DNA from: Gammaproteobacteria bacterium | GTDB taxonomy: Bacteria > Pseudomonadota > Gammaproteobacteria > Pseudomonadales > Halieaceae | Assembly (NCBI GenBank): GCA_018222695.1 | Contig: JAAEZV010000037.1 | Span: forward strand, 1-10,848 | DNA length: 10,848 nucleotides | Reading direction: 5' to 3' | Shown: one piece after another, positions 7,384 through 10,848 of the stretch | Numbering within the stretch: the first letter of the stretch is position 1 | How the letters are laid out: the number at the start of each line of letters is the position of its first letter | Translations under genes and position numbers: made by a program | Notes under the pieces: model-generated | Seen by the model: only the letters and a program-made list of their open reading frames with translations | The model's database searches: none | What the model was told of the DNA's origin: nothing

Positions 7384-7388
7384 AGGAG
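7384..7388 (+). promoter_or_regulatory. Shine-Dalgarno of the gamma-CA-like gene
   Basis: AGGAG lies 8 bases before ATG 7397 and fixes that start. The 87-base gap between this gene and the divergent transporter start at 7309 must hold promoters for both directions, but I could not pick a clear -35/-10 pair. Confidence 0.8.
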
Positions 7389-7396
7389 CACACAGC

Positions 7397-7951
7397 ATGG
7401 GACACATTGGTGAGCATGTCACCCTCGACGACCCCGCCTACATCCACGAGAGTGCATGGCTATACGGCAAGGTCTATGTGGGTCCCGGTGCCTCCATCTG
7501 GCCCAATGTTGTCACTCGCGCCGAGACCTTTGAGATCCGGATCGGCGCGCGCACCAATATTCAGGACTTCGTCATGATTCATGTGGGGATCGCCTCGCCC
7601 ACAATCATCGGGGAGGACTGTTCGATTACGCACCATGCCACGCTGCACGGATGCGACATTGGCGACCGGTGTTTGATTGGCATCAACGCCACCATCATGG
7701 ACGGTGCCAAAATAGGCGAAAACTCGATCGTTGCCGGACATACGATCATCACCGAGAACAAGGAGTTCCCTCCCAACTCGGTGATTGCCGGGGTGCCCGG
7801 TAAGGTCGTGGCGACCCGAGACTGCGGTGATGCCAATCGTCTCAATGCCCAGTTTTACAGTGCCTGTGCTGCGCAATACAGTCAGGGCGTTGACCGGCTG
7901 TCAGACGAGGCATTGGCGCAGTTCACCAGTCTGGCGAAAACCCCTGATTGA
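7397..7951 (+). CDS. Gamma-carbonic-anhydrase-like left-handed beta-helix protein
   Basis: This is a 184-residue cytoplasmic protein built from hexapeptide repeats (IGARTNI, IGEDCSI, IGDRCLI, IGENSIV), forming a left-handed beta-helix that normally trimerises. The three zinc-ligand histidines of the gamma-CA family are present: H62 (MIHVG), H79 and H84 (HHATLHGC), with the usual five-residue spacing between the last two. NIQD (54-57) matches the catalytic-region motif. One departure is that the family's common Arg-Gly-Asp stretch reads R41-A42-E43, so an acidic residue is kept but lengthened. A C-terminal helical tail begins near residue 145. Many such proteins (YrdA, PaaY and relatives) have unproven or weak carbonic anhydrase activity; some act as thioesterases or acyltransferases. 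The nearby BicA-like SulP gene makes a bicarbonate role attractive but unproven. Confidence 0.9.
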   Translation: MGHIGEHVTLDDPAYIHESAWLYGKVYVGPGASIWPNVVTRAETFEIRIGARTNIQDFVMIHVGIASPTIIGEDCSITHHATLHGCDIGDRCLIGINATIMDGAKIGENSIVAGHTIITENKEFPPNSVIAGVPGKVVATRDCGDANRLNAQFYSACAAQYSQGVDRLSDEALAQFTSLAKTPD

Positions 7952-7982
7952 CGCTTTGGGCCCCGAAACGAGGGAAAGGCTA

Positions 7983-8375
7983 TCAGTGCGAGGTGGGCGC
8001 AGGTATTACGGCCTGCTCACCTGCTGCACTTAGCAGTGCCTTAAGGCCGCCAGCATTCCTGGCTTCGGTAAAGCCCTTCTCCCGGAGTACCTGTTCGGCC
8101 TGACCCGATCGGTTGCCGCTGCGGCAGTAAAGAATGACCGACGTATCAGCTGTCACGCCGAGCTGATTCAACCCTTCCAGAATGGTCTCGTGAGGGATAT
8201 TGATGGCGCCGGGGTAGTGGCCATCGGCGAACTCCTCAGGGGTGCGGACATCAACGATGAGCGCTTGATGCGTGATCGCCGAGAGCACCTCGGGGGAAAT
8301 CGTATCGTTTGGTTCGCTGTGACAGGCCATGCTGAATGCCATGACAAAGACAGCTAGAGCGGGATTCAGGTTCAC
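7983..8375 (-). CDS. Exported single-domain rhodanese (PspE/GlpE-like)
   Basis: This small sulfurtransferase-fold protein moves sulfane sulfur through a cysteine persulfide. I chose the GTG at 8375 because AAGGGG lies 7 bases upstream. The resulting 130-residue protein opens with a hydrophobic export segment (NLNPALAVFVMAFSMAC) ending at Cys18, a plausible lipoprotein cysteine, although the n-region lacks a positive charge. The longer frame to 8504 adds 43 low-complexity residues and overlaps the SulP gene, so I reject it. The rhodanese domain follows: VDVRTPEEFADGHYPGAINIP (41-61) and the active-site loop C84-RSGNR with catalytic Cys84. It lies 67 bases downstream of the SulP gene on the same strand, so co-transcription is likely. 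It converges on the gamma-CA-like gene with 31 bases between. The natural sulfur donor and acceptor are unknown. Confidence 0.88.
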   Translation of the reverse strand: MNLNPALAVFVMAFSMACHSEPNDTISPEVLSAITHQALIVDVRTPEEFADGHYPGAINIPHETILEGLNQLGVTADTSVILYCRSGNRSGQAEQVLREKGFTEARNAGGLKALLSAAGEQAVIPAPTSH

Positions 8376-8442
8376 GAAACGGCCCCTTCTATGTGAGGCG
8401 CTCAGTGTATCAGTCCTGCTCTCGTGTGCAGAAGCACCTGCG

Positions 8443-10125
8443 TCAGACGGCAGCCGGGTCTCCGCTTTGTGAGTTAACCTGCTTGTCGTCCAAAGACGCC
8501 GCATTCTCGAAAATCCAGTTCCTTGCCGCGGTCAGTGCGCCCAAGCGATTTTCAAAGCGAATTTCTGTGGGCAGATGTGCACTCGCGCCCAGCCCTTCAA
8601 AATTTGCGGCCACGGCTTTGTTAAGGCCACAGACGTATAGGTGCTTGCCTGCATGGGCGGCATCTTGGGCGATGGTCTCCACCGCCCGCACCGCGGATAC
8701 GTCCATGAACGGCACGCGGCCGAAGTCGAGCACCAGCGAAGTGTGATGCTTGGGGCTGATGCGCTCGCGTACGTGGTGACCCAGATCGGCTGCGGCGCCA
8801 AAACTCAGTGGCCCACCGAAATCAAAGTAGGTAAGCCGGTCACCGCACTCCTCGAGCAGCGCGGTCTCTGCGTCTGACAAACCGTCCTTTGAATCATCGT
8901 TCTCGCCCGCTGCAGCGGCGAGCTGGGTGTCAGCAACTTGCTTCACAAACGCGACGGCAGCCACCACGACACCGGCGACAACGGCAGTGATGAGGTCAAC
9001 GAAAACGGTCAGGCTCAGGACCATGACCATGAGTACCAGATCGAAACGCGGCCCACGGTGAGCGCGCTTGAGATAGGACAGGTCGATAATGTCATAGCCC
9101 ACCTTCACCAAAATACCGGCGAGCACAGCGTGGGGGATTTTTGACGCCAGTGGCGCCAAGATGAGTACCACGGCGAGCAACAGCAGACTGTGCAACATGC
9201 CGGAAATCTTGGTGACGCCCCCGGTGCGAATGTTGACCACGGTGCGCATGGTGGCGCCGGCGCCCGGAATGCCGCCAAAGAAACCAGCGGCGACGTTGCC
9301 GACCCCCTGGCCGATAAGTTCCCGGTTGGAGCGGTGACGCGTTCGCGTCATGTTGTCCGCCACCAGCGAGGTGAGCAGGCTGTCGATCGCGCCAAGAATC
9401 GCGAGGATGAGCGCCGCCTCAAACACAATCAACACGGTGTCGTTCGATAGCGAAGGCATGATGAATTCGGGCAAGCCAGTGGGGATGGCACCCAACACAG
9501 GCACGTTGCTCAAACCCAAGCTCACCACAGTGCCGACAATCAGCGCCGCCAGCGGGCCAGGCAAGTACCGCCCCCAGCTAGCCGGCCATAAAAACACCAT
9601 GGCCAGGGTCAAGACGCCAATCCCCAGCGCTTCGACGTTCGGGTTGCTAATCGCATTGGGCACCTCGAGCAGCGCCGGGATCGTGCCGCCCCCATCGGGC
9701 TCGTGTCCGAATAATCGGGCAAGCTGCAGGGCAATAATGATGCACCCAATACCACTCATGAAACCTGAGACCACGGGGTAGGGCACAAGCCGGATGTACT
9801 GCCCAAAACCCAGAACACCAAAAAGGATTTGTATCAGTCCCGCAAGAATGACCGTGGCAAAAACCAGTGAGAGGTCTCCACTCAGGGATGCGAACACGCC
9901 CGCAAAGACGACGATCATCGGGCCTGTTGGCCCGGAGATCTGGGAGGGTGTCCCACCAAACAGCGCGGCGAAGAAGCCAACCAGTATGGCGCCATACACA
10001 CCGGCAATCGGTCCTGCACCGGAGGCTTCTCCGAAGGCGAGGGCCAGCGGCAGCGCCACGACGCCAGCGGTCAGTCCACCGAAGATGTCGCCGCGAAGGT
10101 GTGACAGGTCAAAAAAGCGAGTCAT
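8443..10125 (-). CDS. SulP-family inorganic anion transporter with STAS domain, BicA-like
   Basis: This 560-residue inner-membrane carrier of an inorganic anion (bicarbonate or sulfate) is probably sodium- or proton-coupled. The membrane domain (residues ~10-395) opens RGDIFGGLTAGVVALPLALAFG and carries GFFAALFGGTPSQISGPTGPM (50-70). It also has LGAIDSLLTSLVAD (244-257), SNRELIGQGVGN (266-277) and GAGATMRTVVNI (288-299). These resemble the cyanobacterial bicarbonate carrier BicA, including the Asp/Thr of the substrate region (D248, T252). A cytoplasmic STAS domain occupies ~430-540, with the DVSA loop (475-478) where partner kinases or regulators can act. ATG 10125 is preceded by AAAGGA, 11 bases away. 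The rhodanese gene follows on the same strand. Family and architecture are certain; bicarbonate versus sulfate is inferred by resemblance only. Confidence 0.95.
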   Translation of the reverse strand: MTRFFDLSHLRGDIFGGLTAGVVALPLALAFGEASGAGPIAGVYGAILVGFFAALFGGTPSQISGPTGPMIVVFAGVFASLSGDLSLVFATVILAGLIQILFGVLGFGQYIRLVPYPVVSGFMSGIGCIIIALQLARLFGHEPDGGGTIPALLEVPNAISNPNVEALGIGVLTLAMVFLWPASWGRYLPGPLAALIVGTVVSLGLSNVPVLGAIPTGLPEFIMPSLSNDTVLIVFEAALILAILGAIDSLLTSLVADNMTRTRHRSNRELIGQGVGNVAAGFFGGIPGAGATMRTVVNIRTGGVTKISGMLHSLLLLAVVLILAPLASKIPHAVLAGILVKVGYDIIDLSYLKRAHRGPRFDLVLMVMVLSLTVFVDLITAVVAGVVVAAVAFVKQVADTQLAAAAGENDDSKDGLSDAETALLEECGDRLTYFDFGGPLSFGAAADLGHHVRERISPKHHTSLVLDFGRVPFMDVSAVRAVETIAQDAAHAGKHLYVCGLNKAVAANFEGLGASAHLPTEIRFENRLGALTAARNWIFENAASLDDKQVNSQSGDPAAV

Positions 10126-10225
10126 GATGAGTCGGGTCCTTTAATGAGGAGTCTGTGTTCAGGGTTCGTTAGCAGAAACAGGCGGCTCGGTTCTCAAGAC
10201 AATAAAGTCGGTGCTGCATGGCTTT

Positions 10226-10597
10226 TTAGCCTTCCGGCATCGCCGAGCTGTGATGTTGGAGAATTTTCCAGCCAGCCTCGGTCGACACGTACAAATAGCT
10301 GAACCTTGCCGTCACCGTAGAGCCATCACCAAACGTAAAGGTGTAAACGCCGGAGTTAGTGGCGTGAGAATCGCTCAAGATATGAACGTTGGATTCGTTA
10401 ATGACGCCTTGGGGTGACTTCTGCAGGAAGTTGACGAAATAGTCTCGGATTTCGGCATGGTTGTGCCTGACCTGATTGGAGACGGTTGGCAATAAGACCG
10501 CGTCTGCCGCATACATGGCGGTGACAGTATCCGGATCAAGGGTTGCTAATGCCCCATTCCATTCTTCAAACAAGGCTATAACGTCGTCTTTGGTCAT
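10226..10597 (-). CDS. SgcJ/EcaC-type SnoaL-like protein (CaMKII-association fold)
   Basis: This is a 123-residue cone-shaped alpha+beta barrel of the NTF2/SnoaL superfamily. ATG 10597 was chosen because AGGAG lies 8 bases upstream and MTKDDVIALFEEWNGAL is the typical N-terminus; the longer frame to 10666 adds 23 unlikely residues. Motifs match the CaMKII-association/DUF4440-like group: DPDTVTAMYAADAVLLPTVSN (21-41), IRDYFVNFLQKSPQG (50-64) and a C-terminal W110-KILQHHSSAMPEG. No signal peptide is seen. Such proteins are often dimeric small-molecule binders or isomerase-like enzymes; many have no known role. It lies 100 bases before the SulP gene on the same strand, so read-through is possible, though its own promoter likely sits in the dyad-rich region upstream. 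The family is well supported but the function is unknown. Confidence 0.86.
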   Translation of the reverse strand: MTKDDVIALFEEWNGALATLDPDTVTAMYAADAVLLPTVSNQVRHNHAEIRDYFVNFLQKSPQGVINESNVHILSDSHATNSGVYTFTFGDGSTVTARFSYLYVSTEAGWKILQHHSSAMPEG

Positions 10598-10682
10598 GCT
10601 GTTTGCTCCTGCAGACAGGGGGCTGAAGTCACTCTGGATGCGCTTTATACGTGATAGCAAAAACAAAGATCATAGAAACATG

Positions 10683-10701
10683 TGATAGTTTTTATCTATC
10701 A
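10683..10701. promoter_or_regulatory. Dyad TGATAG-N7-CTATCA, LysR/OxyR-type half-site
   Basis: This perfect 6+6 dyad surrounds TTTTTAT. The inner ATAG-N7-CTAT, with T and A at the expected inner positions, matches one half of the OxyR consensus (ATAGnTnnnAnCTAT). A second matching half-site 7 bases away is not present on either side. GTGATAG also occurs at 10651-10657, exactly 31 bases (about three helical turns) before its copy at 10682-10688, and another ATAG sits at 10672-10675. The cluster lies 86 bases upstream of the SnoaL-like gene and would also face a rightward gene at 10834. It is probably an operator; assignment to OxyR rather than another LysR-type regulator is uncertain. Confidence 0.4.
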
Positions 10702-10722
10702 TATACTGATCGGGCGCGAGTA

Positions 10723-10763
10723 CCCCGCGGGGGTGATTCGGCAAGCGCTGCAGTGCTGCGCTT
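10723..10763. promoter_or_regulatory. Palindrome plus hairpin in the divergent intergenic region
   Basis: CCCCGCGGGG (10723-10732) is a perfect ten-base palindrome. Ten bases later, AAGCGC (10743-10748) and GCGCTT (10758-10763) form a 6-bp inverted repeat around a 9-base loop. Neither is followed by a T run long enough for a terminator (only TTT follows the second). A weak -35-like TTGACC (10763-10768) abuts the hairpin but lacks a good -10. These may be operator elements for the gene starting beyond the window edge. Confidence 0.25.
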
Positions 10764-10833
10764 TGACCGTTACCTCAACTTTTTGCAGATGCGACCGTGT
10801 CCTATCCGTTAAGCAAAGGAACAGCTCGCTAAC

Positions 10834-10848
10834 ATGGCCACTCACGAA
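10834..10848 (+). CDS. Possible start of a rightward gene, cut by the window edge
   Basis: ATG 10834 opens MATHE and runs off the window. AAAGGA (10815-10820) lies 13 bases upstream, a somewhat long spacing. An in-frame TAA at 10810-10812 excludes an earlier start. Five residues are too few to name a family. The dyad-rich region to the left would be its promoter and operator region. Confidence 0.35.

Noticed and set aside
8376..8504. Upstream extension of the rhodanese gene
   Set aside because: It overlaps the SulP 3' end, is low-complexity, and would bury the export segment; GTG 8375 has a Shine-Dalgarno.
10207..10230. Terminator hairpin GGCT-AAAA-AGCC at the end of the SnoaL-like gene (minus strand)
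   Set aside because: 4-bp stem without a following T run.
10598..10666. Upstream extension of the SnoaL-like gene
   Set aside because: ATG 10597 has AGGAG at ideal spacing and matches the family N-terminus.

Overview
This window looks like a chromosome segment of a free-living Gram-negative bacterium, most likely a marine-type gammaproteobacterium. That placement is an inference from moderately high GC, Shine-Dalgarno-led genes, Sec and lipoprotein-type signal peptides, and the protein families present; no marker gene confirms it. The window is dominated by membrane transport: an MFS carrier, a nucleoside carrier, a molybdate ABC importer, a drug/metabolite (EamA) carrier and a SulP anion carrier. 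I found no rRNA, tRNA, CRISPR array, transposase or phage gene.

Layout. (1) 48-1352 (+): an ACS-type MFS transporter. (2) 1353-1865: a 513-base gap with AT-rich stretches and one candidate 33-residue hydrophobic mini-ORF (1565-1666). (3) 1866-6323 (+): a tightly packed five-gene array, nupC-like nucleoside transporter, IPNS-like 2-oxoglutarate/Fe(II) dioxygenase, modA, modB, modC. The gaps are 10 bases, then overlaps of 11, 1 and 4 bases, so this is very probably one operon. (4) 6273-7309 (-): an EamA/DMT transporter gene, broken by a 146-base imperfect tandem duplication, whose 3' end overlaps the 3' end of a shortened modC by 51 bases. (5) 7397-7951 (+): a gamma-carbonic-anhydrase-like hexapeptide protein, divergent from the broken transporter. 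(6) 10125-7983 (-): a BicA-like SulP anion transporter followed by a small exported rhodanese. (7) 10597-10226 (-): a SnoaL/CaMKII-association-like (SgcJ/EcaC) protein. (8) 10598-10833: an intergenic region with a dyad matching one OxyR-type half-site, other palindromes, and a possible start of a further rightward gene at 10834.

How the genes may work together. The operon joins nucleoside uptake, an oxygenase from the fold family that includes fungal pyrimidine/nucleoside hydroxylases, and molybdate import. A nucleobase/nucleoside oxidation route that needs a molybdoenzyme would explain this, but no such enzyme is in view. The SulP transporter resembles the bicarbonate-carrying BicA branch and lies near a gamma-CA-like gene, which suggests inorganic carbon handling, although sulfate with rhodanese is an alternative. 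The strongest oddity is the 146-base duplication. Its two copies differ at six bases, all at third codon positions, which points to joining of two diverged functional alleles (recombination or assembly error) rather than decay of a fresh duplication. I did not see a clear-cut new defence or mobile system.
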